DNA from: Planococcus versutus
GTDB taxonomy: Bacteria > Bacillota > Bacilli > Bacillales_A > Planococcaceae
Assembly (NCBI RefSeq): GCF_001186155.3
Contig: NZ_CP016540.2
Span: 2,644,001-2,708,000, forward strand
Direction of reading: 5' to 3'
Length of the DNA stretch: 64,000 bases
Part shown: one piece after another, positions 22,729 through 33,791 of the stretch
Position numbering within the stretch: the stretch's first letter is position 1
Layout: each line of letters opens with the position of its first letter
Program-made: the position numbers and the translations under genes
The notes under the pieces: model-generated
Told to the model about the DNA's origin: nothing
The model's database searches: none
What the model saw: the letters and a program-made list of their open reading frames with translations, nothing else

Positions 22729-23085
22729 CTATTCTACTAATCGCTTTACAGCATCACGTACTTCAAATACATCAAAAGGCTTTGTAAAGTAAAGTTCCGC
22801 TCCCCAATTCATGGATTCTCGAATAAGATCCAGTTCTCCGTATGCTGTCATCATCACAACGTGTATAGACGGGTTACTTTTTTTCAAACGCTTTAAAATT
22901 TCGATTCCGTCCATTCCTGGAATCTTCATATCTAAAAGAACAAGATTTGGAGAATTTTCCTTTACTTTTTCAAATGCCTCTACGCCACTCCCCGCCGTGA
23001 TTACTTGATAGCCTTCTTTACTGAATACTTCTTTCAATAAAAGCCGAATTCCTGGTTGGTCATCTACTACCAAAATGGTTTTCAA
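22729..23085 (-). CDS. spo0F: Spo0F-type response regulator receiver protein
   Basis: 118-aa single-domain receiver. The acidic pocket is Asp8/Asp9 and the phospho-acceptor is Asp52 (LLDMKIPGMDG). The switch Thr is in MMTAYG and the conserved Lys in FTKPFD. It has no output domain. Its place between ywjG and fba is the spo0F locus of B. subtilis, where Spo0F passes phosphate from KinA/B to Spo0B. No kinase or Spo0B is visible here, so its role in this organism is open. Confidence 0.9.
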   Translation of the reverse strand: MKTILVVDDQPGIRLLLKEVFSKEGYQVITAGSGVEAFEKVKENSPNLVLLDMKIPGMDGIEILKRLKKSNPSIHVVMMTAYGELDLIRESMNWGAELYFTKPFDVFEVRDAVKRLVE

Positions 23086-23131
23086 GAAGAGCCACTCCTT
23101 TATCTGCTATACTTTTTACGAGGTGAAGCTT

Positions 23132-23617
23132 ATGGATTTGTTTACTAATCAATTAAAACACGTATTTGATCGTTTATCGTACCAGCATGACGCTTTTGAT
23201 CGTATTGCCACCGTATTGGCACAAGCTGCGATTGCAGAAGGCACCATCTTTATCGCAGCTTTTGGTGAGATGAAAGCTGTTACTGCTGTTGCTTTAAATG
23301 GTACGCAACTATTGCCTGCTGTCGCCGAATGGTCTCCCGCTAGCATTGTTACTCATATTGATCGTGTTTGGATTTTGGCGGCTCATGAAGAAGGCGATGA
23401 ACTTGCTGGTAGACTCTCCGATGCTGGTATCCCATTTGCTGTTGTTTCGGCTCAATCAACTAACGGTAAGCTGGCTGATGCTTTTCTTTTTTTAAACGAC
23501 CAAGAAAACACCTTCACAACAGACGAAAACAATCCCCGTGTTGTTCCGTACGCCATGACAGCACTGTATATTTACTATGCTGTTGCACAACGAATACATT
23601 CTCTTTTACTTGATTGA
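23132..23617 (+). CDS. ywjG: YwjG family protein (DUF2529), function unknown
   Basis: 161-aa protein at the ywjG position, divergent from spo0F and convergent with pyrG. The start is MDLFTNQLKHVFDRL, preceded by GAGGTGAAGCTT; the 19 codons before it are non-conserved and run into the spo0F start. It has a Rossmann-like alternation (GTIFIAAFGEMKAV, DRVWILAAHEEGDEL, IPFAVVSAQST), resembling sugar-isomerase-type folds, but no activity can be assigned. Confidence 0.82.
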   Translation: MDLFTNQLKHVFDRLSYQHDAFDRIATVLAQAAIAEGTIFIAAFGEMKAVTAVALNGTQLLPAVAEWSPASIVTHIDRVWILAAHEEGDELAGRLSDAGIPFAVVSAQSTNGKLADAFLFLNDQENTFTTDENNPRVVPYAMTALYIYYAVAQRIHSLLLD

Positions 23618-23630
23618 ATAAATGATGCAC

Positions 23631-23665
23631 AAAAGCCTTCCTTGTTTCTCAAAAGGAAGGCTTTT
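23631..23665. terminator. Bidirectional terminator between ywjG and pyrG
   Basis: AAAAGCCTTCCTT and AAGGAAGGCTTTT form a 13-bp stem with A and T tracts on both sides, in the convergent gap. Confidence 0.85.
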
Positions 23666-23670
23666 GCTAT

Positions 23671-25333
<1,663 letters not shown>

Positions 25334-25371
25334 GTAAACTGTACGAATCATCTCTCCTATTTTAAGGAGCC

Positions 25372-25408
25372 CAAATAAAACCTTATCCAGTCTTGCCTCA
25401 TAAGTCAA
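25372..25408 (-). promoter_or_regulatory. pyrG promoter with GGGC start
   Basis: Reverse strand: -35 TTGACT (25403-25408), 17-bp spacer, -10 TAAGGT (25380-25385), 7 nt, then GGGCTCC beginning at 25372. A GGGC initial sequence is required for CTP-sensitive reiterative G addition. Confidence 0.8.
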
Positions 25409-25426
25409 GGTAAAAAAATGTTCAGT

Positions 25427-25984
25427 TTACTTCAAGTCGTCCTCATCTTCATCTTCGTCGTCGTCTTCTTCATCGATGATATTGCCATCCATGTCTTCGA
25501 CGAGTACATCTTCGTCTTCTTTGTCATCATCCGCATCAAAATCAAGAATTTCAACAGGTGATTTAACCACTTCATCTTCGTCGTCGTCTTCATCGTCTTC
25601 ACCGAAATCTTCAAATTCCAATTCGTCTTCTAACGCTAACTCATCCAAATCGTCAAAACCTTCATCATCTGCAACTTTCGCTTTTTTCTTACGCGCTTTC
25701 ACAGTTGGTGCGGACTCTTCTTCAATCTGATCAACCGGGTACCACTCGCGTAGACCCCAACGGTTTTCGCCTAAGATTAAAAAACGGCCATCAATGTTCA
25801 AGTCTGTATAGAATTGAACTAACCGATTTTTCATATCTTCTTTTGCTAGTCCTAATAATTTCTCAATTTCTGCAACTAATTCTGCATACGTTTTTGTTTC
25901 ATGTGTTTCTTCCAACATTGCATATGTCAAGTCAACAAATGACTCTTCTATTAGCTCTTCTTTAGATAATTCACGAATTTTCAT
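25427..25984 (-). CDS. rpoE: RNA polymerase delta subunit
   Basis: 185-aa delta subunit, which binds RNA polymerase and promotes recycling and promoter selectivity. Residues 1-90 form the folded HARE-HTH domain (RELSKEELIEESFVDLTY ... NRWGLREWYPV). From about residue 105 the chain is almost all Asp/Glu, with a short basic patch ARKKKAK before it. The start MKIRELS has AAGGGA 9 bases upstream. It is followed by pyrG, the usual order. Confidence 0.96.
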   Translation of the reverse strand: MKIRELSKEELIEESFVDLTYAMLEETHETKTYAELVAEIEKLLGLAKEDMKNRLVQFYTDLNIDGRFLILGENRWGLREWYPVDQIEEESAPTVKARKKKAKVADDEGFDDLDELALEDELEFEDFGEDDEDDDEDEVVKSPVEILDFDADDDKEDEDVLVEDMDGNIIDEEDDDEDEDEDDLK

Positions 25985-26046
25985 TCCGTGCACGTCCCTT
26001 CTTCTTTCTTAACTTAATTCATTATATACAAACAAACTAGTCTCCG

Positions 26047-26208
26047 CTACCTTGCATTCTTATTTTTTGGATCTATTTGTTGCCAACCAAAATAAAACAA
26101 ATAGATGGCCAAAATCATAAATGGAATTGACCCCAAAGCTTTATTGTACAGGAAGAAAATGAGTATGACACAGATTATGATAATACTATAATGGACAGCT
26201 TTGTGCAT
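26047..26208 (-). CDS. Small two-helix membrane protein, unknown
   Basis: 53-aa frame, MHKAVHYSII to NKNAR, preceded by AAGAAGG 9 bases before the ATG. It has two hydrophobic stretches (about residues 6-21 and 28-42) joined by YNKALGS, then a basic tail with DPKNKNAR. I do not recognise it. A good ribosome site, hydrophobic bias and a tidy stop before the rpoE upstream region support it. It lies upstream of rpoE on the same strand. The next 185 bases (26209-26393) show no gene or clear promoter. Confidence 0.6.
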   Translation of the reverse strand: MHKAVHYSIIIICVILIFFLYNKALGSIPFMILAIYLFYFGWQQIDPKNKNAR

Positions 26209-26393
26209 AGGATCCATCCTTCTTAGTCTCAGTTGTTAAGTATTCTCCTAGTATACAGAAAATCGATGCGAATATCGACTGGTTATTATGCTGAAAAGAT
26301 GAGCAGGTGATTAATAGCAACTTACTTTACGATAATTTCTTCTTTTATGATCTCATTTTGGATTTAATTACTTTATTTCTTGATTTTCTTGCC

Positions 26394-26493
26394 GAACGTG
26401 CGTATTTTTTCTTGAACGTGCACATTTTTGTTTGAGCGTGCGTATTCTGGTCTAAACGTGCGTATTTATATTTAAACGTGCGTATTTTTGAAC
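26394..26493 (+). repeat. Array of five 20-bp tandem units (core ACGTGCGTATTT)
   Basis: Units at 26394, 26414, 26434, 26454 and 26474, each exactly 20 bp: a core RARCGTGCGTATTT (unit 2 has GCACAT) followed by 6-7 variable T-rich bases. A sixth partial unit begins GAACG at 26490. The array lies in the intergenic gap between the icmF terminator and the small gene at 26047. Confidence 0.85.
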
Positions 26494-26556
26494 GCCGAAA
26501 GAATGATCCTTCTTTTTACAAATTAAACCTGCTATTTCATTTCACTCTATAAAAAA

Positions 26557-26590
26557 AACACAAAATCCGTCTTTCAACGGATTTTGTGTT
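26557..26590. terminator. Terminator of the icmF transcript
   Basis: AACACAAAATCCGT/ACGGATTTTGTGTT, a 14-bp stem with a 6-nt loop and A/T tracts on both sides. Confidence 0.85.
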
Positions 26591-26604
26591 TTTTATCGTT
26601 CTTT

Positions 26605-26711
26605 GTCCAGCTTCAGCAACTTACTTTTGGGGTCGTAAGCTATTTAGGCTACGCGAGAAACGCCACTTCGCCTTATGTCTGTCAGAGCTGAACAGGCACG
26701 TTCACTTTTCT
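26605..26711 (-). repeat. Single degraded copy of the structured hairpin repeat, 3' of icmF
   Basis: Read on the minus strand it starts GAAAAGTGAACGTGCCTGTT three bases after the icmF stop, continues with CAGCTCTGACAGACATAAG and GGCGAAGTGGCG, and ends GAAGCTGGACAAAG. It matches units of the 4744 and 56305 arrays, but the 3' half has decayed: the AGAGCT/AGGCACT partner is gone, while GCTTACGACCCC remains. It sits between the stop codon and the terminator, in the same orientation as the gene. Confidence 0.75.
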
Positions 26712-26713
26712 AC

Positions 26714-29700
26714 TTACATATTGCGTCTATACTGCCCGCCTACTTCGTACAAAGCTGTTGTGATTTGACCGAGGCTGGCGACTTTTACGGTTTCCATCAA
26801 TTCTTCGAAGATGTTGCCGCCAGTTTTTGCTACTTGCTTCAGGCGGTTTAATGCCTCAATTGAATTATTGCGTTCTTGGAAAGCGCGTAAATTACCAATT
26901 TGTGTTTCTTTTTCTTCTGTTGTGGCACGAGCGATTTCCATTGCATTGATGTCGTCATCCGTTTGTGGATTCGGATTTAAATACGTATTGACTCCGATAA
27001 TCGGCAATTCACCTGTGTGTTTTTTCATTTCGTAATGCATGGACTCTTCTTGGATTTTACCGCGCTGGTATTGCGTTTCCATTGCGCCCAAGACGCCTCC
27101 GCGGTCGTTGATGCGGTCAAACTCTGTCATTACCGCGTCTTCTACCAATTGTGTCATTTCTTCAATGATAAACGCACCTTGTAGTGGGTTCTCGTTTTTC
27201 GAAAGACCATGTTCTTTAGTGATGATCATTTGAATGGCCATTGCGCGGCGAACTGATTCTTCCGTTGGCGTCGTGATGGCTTCATCGTATGCGTTTGTGT
27301 GCAACGAGTTGCAGTTGTCTTGCAAAGCCATCAGCGCTTGCAACGTTGTGCGGATATCGTTGAAATCGATTTCTTGTGCGTGCAAGCTGCGTCCTGAAGT
27401 TTGCACATGGTATTTCAGTTTTTGACTGCGTTCATTAGCACCGTATTTATCGCGCATAACAATCGCCCAAATGCGACGTGCTACACGTCCAATAACCGTA
27501 TACTCTGGGTCTAGTCCGTTCGAGAAAAAGAACGACAAGTTGGGCGCAAAGTCATCAATGTTCATGCCGCGGCTCAAGTAATATTCCACGTACGTGAAAC
27601 CGTTAGACAGCGTGAACGCCAATTGTGAAATTGGGTTCGCACCTGCTTCTGCAATGTGGTAGCCGGAAATTGATACTGAATAGTAATTACGCACTTTATG
27701 ATCGATAAAGTATTGCTGAATATCACCCATCATACGCAAGGCAAATTCAGTCGAGAAGATACACGTGTTTTGTCCTTGGTCTTCTTTTAAAATATCTGCT
27801 TGCACGGTTCCACGTACCACTTGCAACGTACCTTCACGAACTTCTGTGAATTCTTCGACCGTCAATGTACGGCCCAGCTTTTCTTCGTTAATTTTTACTT
27901 GCTGATCAATCGCTGTGTTCATAAACATCGCCAAAATGATTGGCGCGGGTCCGTTGATCGTCATTGATACAGAAGTCGATGGTGCACAAAGATCAAAGCC
28001 TTCGTACAATTTTTTCATATCATCCAGTGTACAAATCGATACACCTGATTCCCCGACTTTGCCGTAAATATCTGGGCGGTGATCCGGGTCTTCGCCGTAA
28101 AGCGTTACCGAGTCAAACGCCGTCGATAAGCGTTTTGCATCATCATCTTTCGATAAATAATGGAAACGACGATTTGTGCGTTCAGGTGTTCCTTCGCCCG
28201 CAAATTGACGTTTTGGGTCTTCTCCTGCACGTTTGAACGGGAATACGCCTGCTGTATAAGGAAATGAACCTGGAGCGTTCTCCAAATAAACCCATGACAA
28301 AATTTCACCATAATCAACGAATTTCGGCAATACGACGCGAGGCACTTTGATGCCAGACAAGCTTTCTGTTCGCAAAATAGTGCGGATTTCTTTGTCACGT
28401 ACCGTTGTCACAAATTCGTCACCCGCATACATTTCTTTTAACGCATCCCAGTTGTTTAAAATGCGTTTCGATTCAGCTGTTAGTTCATCACGAACGCCTT
28501 CTGCAAGAGACTCGAGTGAAGCCACTAATGCATCATCCGGCGCTTTTTCTTTTACTGCTTCGATTGCGCCTTCTAATTGGAACAGTCGACGTGCAAAAGC
28601 AGCTTGTTCTTTCGTTTTCGCGTGATAACCCCGAACTGTATCCGTTAGTTCACGTAAATAATAGCGACGGTCGTTTGGAATAATGAGATTTTCTTTTTGT
28701 GTTTTTACGAATTTATCGTAATCCGTTTCCCAATCCGTACCACATTTTTCGTTAACTGTTCCAACTAATGCTGCAAACAGCGAATTGGTTCCTTTGTCGT
28801 TAAACTGGCTAGCGATGGTGCCGTAAACCGGCATTTCTTCTAGCTCCTTATCCCATGACAGGCGGCTGCGCTGATACTGCTTTTGGACTTGACGAAGTGC
28901 ATCTTGTGAACCACTACGTTCGAATTTGTTGATACAAATCAAATCTGCATAATCAATCATATCGATTTTTTCAAGCTGTGACGGTGCACCAAATTCGCTC
29001 GTCATTACATACATTGAAACGTCTGAGAAATTCGCAATTTCTGCATCACCTTGACCAATTCCGCTCGTTTCAACGATAATCAAGTCAAAATCTGCTGCTT
29101 TCACAACATCTAAAACGTCGCCAATTGCGCCTGATAACTCAGAACGTGAGCCGCGTGTTGCAAGACTTCTCATAAAGACACGCTTGTTGAAAATTGCGTT
29201 CATGCGGATACGGTCACCAAGAAGTGCGCCCCCGTTTTTTGCTTTGTTGGATCAATAGATAAAATCGCGATTTTTTTGTCTGGAAGTTCGGACAAGAAAC
29301 GTCGAATCAATTCATCTGTTAACGAACTTTTACCAGCTCCACCAGTTCCTGTAATCCCAAGAATCGGTGTATTTTTTGTTTGTGCACGAACCGTTTTCAA
29401 CAGTTCAGCTGTATCTGTGTCACGTGTATGAGCTTCTTCTGCTGCTGTAATGGCGTTTGCCAATACAACGGGTTCAGCAGTTGTTAAGTTTTCAAAAGAC
29501 TGATCTGCTATAACTGTTGAAAAATCACATTCTTCAACAATTTCCGTAATCATGCCTTGTAACCCCTTTTTACGGCCATCTTCTGGCGAGAAAATACCCG
29601 CAATGCCGTATGCTTCAAGTTCTTTGATTTCACGAGGTAAAATAACACCGCCACCGCCGCCATAAATGCGAATATGCGAAGCACCTTTTTCTTTTAATAA

Positions 29701-29964
29701 GTCGTACATATACTTAAAGTATTCCATATGACCGCCTTGATAAGAAGAAATACAAATTCCTTGAACATCTTCTTGGATGGCCGCATTGACTACTTCTTCA
29801 ACTGAACGGTTATGACCTAAGTGAATCACTTCGGCTCCGCTTCCTTGTAAAATGCGGCGCATGATATTAATCGACGCATCGTGTCCGTCAAAAAGACTAG
29901 ACGCTGTAACAAAACGGATGTGATTTTTTGGCTGATAGGTTTTCGCTTCTTCAATGATCGCCAT
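26714..29964 (-). pseudogene. icmF: Fused isobutyryl-CoA mutase IcmF, interrupted by a 1-base frameshift
   Basis: IcmF joins an adenosylcobalamin domain, a G-protein chaperone domain and the large mutase domain, and interconverts isobutyryl-CoA and n-butyryl-CoA. The 5' frame (29200-29964, 254 aa) has the B12 motif DGHD (26-29), SSYQGGH, GGGGG and the Walker A loop [12 protein letters not shown] (204-215). The 3' frame (26714-29203, 829 aa) resumes with [20 protein letters not shown] and contains [29 protein letters not shown] and the TIM-barrel mutase. At 29229-29233 there are five C (G on the coding strand); one more G would read [16 protein letters not shown], the conserved family sequence. 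The frames overlap as ATGA at 29200-29203. The break is inside the GTPase domain, so two separate products are unlikely to work. It is either a real mutation or a homopolymer error. Confidence 0.9.
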
Positions 29965-30611
29965 TATGTTTTAGCCCCCTGTACTGAGATTTTTTCTCCT
30001 GCCATCCCTTGCAAAAGAAATCGAGTTTGGATATCGATAAATTCTTGAATCGTGAAGTTGTCTAATGCCCATCGTCTAAATGCCCACATTTGACCTTGAA
30101 CAAACAAATGATGAGAAGCCATTCTTACTTCTTTTGGAGTCATTTGAATTTCACCATTTTCAACACATTGTGATAGCAACCGTTCGAAAATCGCGACCAT
30201 TTCAAGTTCTTTTTTCAACACATATCGCAATGCGTCTTTTGGCAATGCTTTGGATTCTTGATACATGACCACAAACTCATCTTGCATATCATCGATTAAT
30301 GTATAGTAATGCTCAATTGCCATAGTCAAGACGCTAATAGAGCCGCGTTCCAAGTCAAGATGGTCAAGACGCGCGTGAACTTCGTCATAAATAGCGTCAC
30401 AGACAAGATAAAGCACATCTTCTTTTGTTCGAATGTATTCATATAAAGTGCCGATGCTAAAACCGGCAGCTTTTGCAATTTCTCTTGTCGTCGTCCGGTG
30501 AAAGCCTTTTTCTTTAAAAAGCGTGACAGCACCGCGAATCATTTGTTCGCGGCGCTTTTCGATCAAGCTTTCATCTTTTACGGAAGTCTCAATTTCACGC
30601 TTTTTGTTCAT
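29964..30611 (-). CDS. fadR: TetR-family regulator, probable fatty acid degradation repressor (FadR-like)
   Basis: 215-aa TetR regulator. The N-terminal helix-turn-helix is in [34 protein letters not shown]; the C-terminal helical domain should bind an acyl-CoA. It lies inside the acyl-CoA catabolic operon, 15 bp after an acyl-CoA dehydrogenase gene, and its stop overlaps the icmF start (TAATG). Two copies of a TGACTGAAYGCTCRYTC motif precede fadF and the thiolase gene and resemble the TGAATGA-type FadR boxes of Bacillus. Repression relieved by long-chain acyl-CoA is inferred from that family. Confidence 0.8.
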   Translation of the reverse strand: MNKKREIETSVKDESLIEKRREQMIRGAVTLFKEKGFHRTTTREIAKAAGFSIGTLYEYIRTKEDVLYLVCDAIYDEVHARLDHLDLERGSISVLTMAIEHYYTLIDDMQDEFVVMYQESKALPKDALRYVLKKELEMVAIFERLLSQCVENGEIQMTPKEVRMASHHLFVQGQMWAFRRWALDNFTIQEFIDIQTRFLLQGMAGEKISVQGAKT

Positions 30612-30626
30612 AAGACAACCCTCCGC

Positions 30627-31766
30627 TTATTTCGTAACCATCCGAGAAATAACCAAACGTTGAACTTCTTGCGTACCTTCATAAATTTGCGTGATTTTCG
30701 CGTCGCGCATATAACGCTCCACTGGGTAATCTTTCGTATAACCGTAACCACCGAATACTTGTACAGCTTCAACGGTCACTTTCATCGCTGTGTCGCCAGC
30801 CATCAATTTTGCCATAGCTGATTCTTTACTATAAGACATTTTGTTCGATTCAAGCCATGCAGCTTGATAAGTTAACAAGCGAGAAGCTTCGATTGAAGTT
30901 GCCATGTCTGCTAATTTAAACGAGACTCCTTGGTTCACCAAGATTGGCTTACCGAATTGCTCACGCTCTTTCGCGTAATCGATTGATGCATCAAGTGCAC
31001 CTTGTGCGATTCCGACTGCTTGAGCTGCAATTCCGTTACGTCCACCATCAAGTGTTTGCATAGCAATTTTAAAGCCTTGACCCAGTTCACCTAAGACGTT
31101 TTCTTTTGGCACGCGGCAATTATCGAAGATAATTTCCGTTGTTGGACTTGAACGAATCCCTAGCTTGCGTTCTTTTTTACCAACCGAAAAGCCTTCAAAG
31201 TCTTTTTCAACGATAAATGCAGTTGTTCCTTTGTGTTTTGATTCTGGATCCGTCACTGCGAAAACGACATAAATATCTGCAATGCCACCGTTTGTAATAA
31301 AAATTTTCGAACCGTTTAGTACGTAATGATCGCCATCTTCTCTTGCGGATGTACGCATAGATCCTGCATCAGATCCTGCAGATGGTTCTGTTAAACCGTA
31401 TGCGCCGATTTTTGTTCCTTCCGCCATTGGACGAAGGTATTTTTGCTTTTGTTCTTCTGTTCCGAATGTGTATACGGGCCATCCAGCAAGTGACGTGTGT
31501 GCTGAAAGAGTAACGCCTGTTGATGCACACACGCGTGATAATTCTTCAACTGCGATACAATATGCTAAATAATCCGAGCCGATGCCGCCGTATTCTTCTG
31601 GCCATGGAATTCCGGTGAGTCCAAGTTCGGCCATTTTATCGAAAATTTCACGATCAAAACGCTCTTCTTCGTCACGCTCTTCTGCTGTTGGTGCTACTTC
31701 TTTGTTGGCGAAATCTCTTACCATTTTGCGGATCATTTCATGTTCTTCAGATAGTTGGAAATTCAT
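30627..31766 (-). CDS. acdA: Acyl-CoA dehydrogenase (AcdA type)
   Basis: 379-aa FAD flavoenzyme catalysing alpha,beta-dehydrogenation of acyl-CoA. FAD and substrate motifs are [23 protein letters not shown] and [20 protein letters not shown]; the catalytic Glu is in [11 protein letters not shown]. Chain-length preference cannot be read from the sequence; the neighbouring mutase suggests short or branched acyl-CoAs as well as fatty acids. It is 16 bp from the second dehydrogenase gene. Confidence 0.92.
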   Translation of the reverse strand: MNFQLSEEHEMIRKMVRDFANKEVAPTAEERDEEERFDREIFDKMAELGLTGIPWPEEYGGIGSDYLAYCIAVEELSRVCASTGVTLSAHTSLAGWPVYTFGTEEQKQKYLRPMAEGTKIGAYGLTEPSAGSDAGSMRTSAREDGDHYVLNGSKIFITNGGIADIYVVFAVTDPESKHKGTTAFIVEKDFEGFSVGKKERKLGIRSSPTTEIIFDNCRVPKENVLGELGQGFKIAMQTLDGGRNGIAAQAVGIAQGALDASIDYAKEREQFGKPILVNQGVSFKLADMATSIEASRLLTYQAAWLESNKMSYSKESAMAKLMAGDTAMKVTVEAVQVFGGYGYTKDYPVERYMRDAKITQIYEGTQEVQRLVISRMVTK

Positions 31767-31782
31767 TTTTTCATTCCTCCGA

Positions 31783-32919
31783 TTATTTGGTTAGTTGTTT
31801 GCTAATAACAATGCGTTGAATCTCACTGGTGCCTTCATAAATTTCCGTTACTTTCGCGTCGCGGAACAAACGCTCGACTGGATAATCCTTCGTGTATCCG
31901 TAACCGCCAAATACTTGAATGGCTTCAATCGTCACGTCCATTGCTGTTTTCGAAGCAAAAAGTTTTGCCATTGAAGCTTGTTTATTGCAATCTTTGCCTT
32001 GCGCATACAAGTCAGCTGCATTATAAACGAGTAATTTCGCTGCTTCTACTTGCGTAGCCATATCTGCTAGTTTAAAACCAACACCTTGTTGATGAGCAAT
32101 TGGTTTTCCAAACTGTACGCGTTCTTTTGCATAAGCTACTGCGTATTCATAAGCCGCTTCAGCAATACCAAGTGCCTGTGCTGCGATGCCAATACGCCCA
32201 ACGTTCAAATTCGCCATTGCGATGCTGAATCCTTTATTTTCCTCGCCTAACAGGTTTTCAGCTGGAACGCGCATGTTTTCGAATGTTAGTTGAACGGTTT
32301 TCGAACCATGCATTCCCATTTTCTTTTCGTTTTTCCCAATGATTAATCCCGGTGTGTCTTTTTCAACGATAAACGCTGAAATTCCACGAGATCCGGCAGC
32401 GGGTTTTGTAGAAGCAAAGACAATATACGTATCAGCTGCACCACCGTTTGTAATAAACACTTTCGAGCCGTTTAATACATAGTCATCGCCGTCTAAAACA
32501 GCTTTTGTTTTAAGACTTCCAGCGTCAGATCCTGCAGCAGGTTCTGTTAAACAAAAAGCTCCAAGATATTCACCACTTGCTAATTTTGGTACATATTTTT
32601 CAATTTGCTGCTGCGATCCGAAATTTAGAATCGGGTTTGTGCCGACAGATGTGTGAACGGATAAAATGACTCCAACCACACCGCTAACTTTTGATAATTC
32701 ATGAATCGCCGTAATATAAGAAGTGAAATCCATTTCTGATCCGCCGTATTTTTCCGGAGCGGTAATTCCCATTAATCCAAGCTTGCCCATTTTTTTTATG
32801 ATTTCTGTAGGAAATTCATCATTTTCCATATTTTCAATAAAAGGTGCAATTTCTTCTTTGGCGAAATCTCGTACCATATTGCGCATCATCAGCTGCTCGT
32901 CTGTAAAGTTCAAATCCAT
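31783..32919 (-). CDS. Acyl-CoA dehydrogenase (second copy)
   Basis: 378-aa paralogue of the preceding dehydrogenase, with [53 protein letters not shown] and the catalytic Glu in [11 protein letters not shown]. It is closer to the short-chain/butyryl-CoA dehydrogenase group (MmgC-like) by overall look; this is tentative. It follows hbd by 18 bp in the same operon. Confidence 0.9.
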   Translation of the reverse strand: MDLNFTDEQLMMRNMVRDFAKEEIAPFIENMENDEFPTEIIKKMGKLGLMGITAPEKYGGSEMDFTSYITAIHELSKVSGVVGVILSVHTSVGTNPILNFGSQQQIEKYVPKLASGEYLGAFCLTEPAAGSDAGSLKTKAVLDGDDYVLNGSKVFITNGGAADTYIVFASTKPAAGSRGISAFIVEKDTPGLIIGKNEKKMGMHGSKTVQLTFENMRVPAENLLGEENKGFSIAMANLNVGRIGIAAQALGIAEAAYEYAVAYAKERVQFGKPIAHQQGVGFKLADMATQVEAAKLLVYNAADLYAQGKDCNKQASMAKLFASKTAMDVTIEAIQVFGGYGYTKDYPVERLFRDAKVTEIYEGTSEIQRIVISKQLTK

Positions 32920-32937
32920 TCTGGTTCCTCCTAATTG

Positions 32938-33789
32938 TTATGCGTAGCTATAGAAACCACGTCCGGTTTTCTTGCCAAGCCATCCTGCCTTCACATATTG
33001 ACGCAATAACGGGCTTGGACGATATTTGCTGTCACCAAATCCTTCATGCAGTACTTCCATAATGTAAAGACACGTATCCAGTCCAATAAAATCCGCTAAT
33101 TCAAGTGGGCCCATTGGATGATTCATGCCCATTTTCATAATGTCATCAATGGCTTCTTTTGTTGCCACACCTTCTTGAAGCGTAAAAATCGCTTCGTTGA
33201 TCATCGGCATCAAAATACGATTTGCGACAAACCCAGGAAAGTCATTTACTTCTACAGGCGTTTTTGATAATTGCACAGTCATTTCTTCTACTTTTTTATA
33301 CACTTCATCTGAAGTAGCTAGTCCGCGAATAATTTCTACTAATTTCATGACTGGTACTGGATTCATGAAATGCATCCCAATTACTTGTTCTGGACGATTT
33401 GTTACTGCCGCGATTTCTGTAATAGGCAGTGATGATGTATTGGTTGCTAAAATTGTGTGTGCTGGTGTTACTTCGTCTAGTGTTTTAAAAATACTATGTT
33501 TAATTGCCATGTTTTCAACCGCTGCTTCAATGACGATATCAACATCGTGTGCATCTTTTAAATCTAGTGATGGTGTGATGCGTCCAAGAACTGCTATTTT
33601 TTCATCTTCTGTCATCCGGCCTTTTTCAACATTGCGCGTTAAATTTTTTGTAATTGTGACAATGCCTTTGTCGTAGGCTTCTTGTTTCATATCATTTAAT
33701 TTAACGTTTAGTCCTGCTTGCGCACAAACTTGTGCGATGCCTGAACCCATTTGGCCAGCGCCTATAACCATCACGTTTTGAATCGTCAT
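32938..33789 (-). CDS. hbd: 3-hydroxybutyryl-CoA dehydrogenase
   Basis: 283-aa NAD(P)-dependent 3-hydroxyacyl-CoA dehydrogenase. It has the Rossmann motif [32 protein letters not shown], the catalytic His in [17 protein letters not shown] and the C-terminal domain [18 protein letters not shown]. It is MmgB-like, and lies 2 bp after the thiolase stop. Confidence 0.95.
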   Translation of the reverse strand: MTIQNVMVIGAGQMGSGIAQVCAQAGLNVKLNDMKQEAYDKGIVTITKNLTRNVEKGRMTEDEKIAVLGRITPSLDLKDAHDVDIVIEAAVENMAIKHSIFKTLDEVTPAHTILATNTSSLPITEIAAVTNRPEQVIGMHFMNPVPVMKLVEIIRGLATSDEVYKKVEEMTVQLSKTPVEVNDFPGFVANRILMPMINEAIFTLQEGVATKEAIDDIMKMGMNHPMGPLELADFIGLDTCLYIMEVLHEGFGDSKYRPSPLLRQYVKAGWLGKKTGRGFYSYA

Positions 33790-33791
33790 CT

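Noticed and set aside
25476..25730. 84-aa serine-rich frame opposite rpoE
   Set aside because: Complement of the Asp/Glu tail codons of rpoE (GAT/GAA give serine-type codons on the other strand).
26394..26493. Possible CRISPR array
   Set aside because: Units are only 20 bp with 6-7 bp variable parts, far too short for CRISPR repeats and spacers, and no cas genes are present; the same applies to 60390-60484.
29200..29964. Separate B12-binding/G-protein small subunit (two-subunit mutase)
   Set aside because: Two-subunit mutases split between the B12 domain and the mutase; here the split falls inside the GTPase domain just after DPTKQKTG, so a frameshift explains it better.
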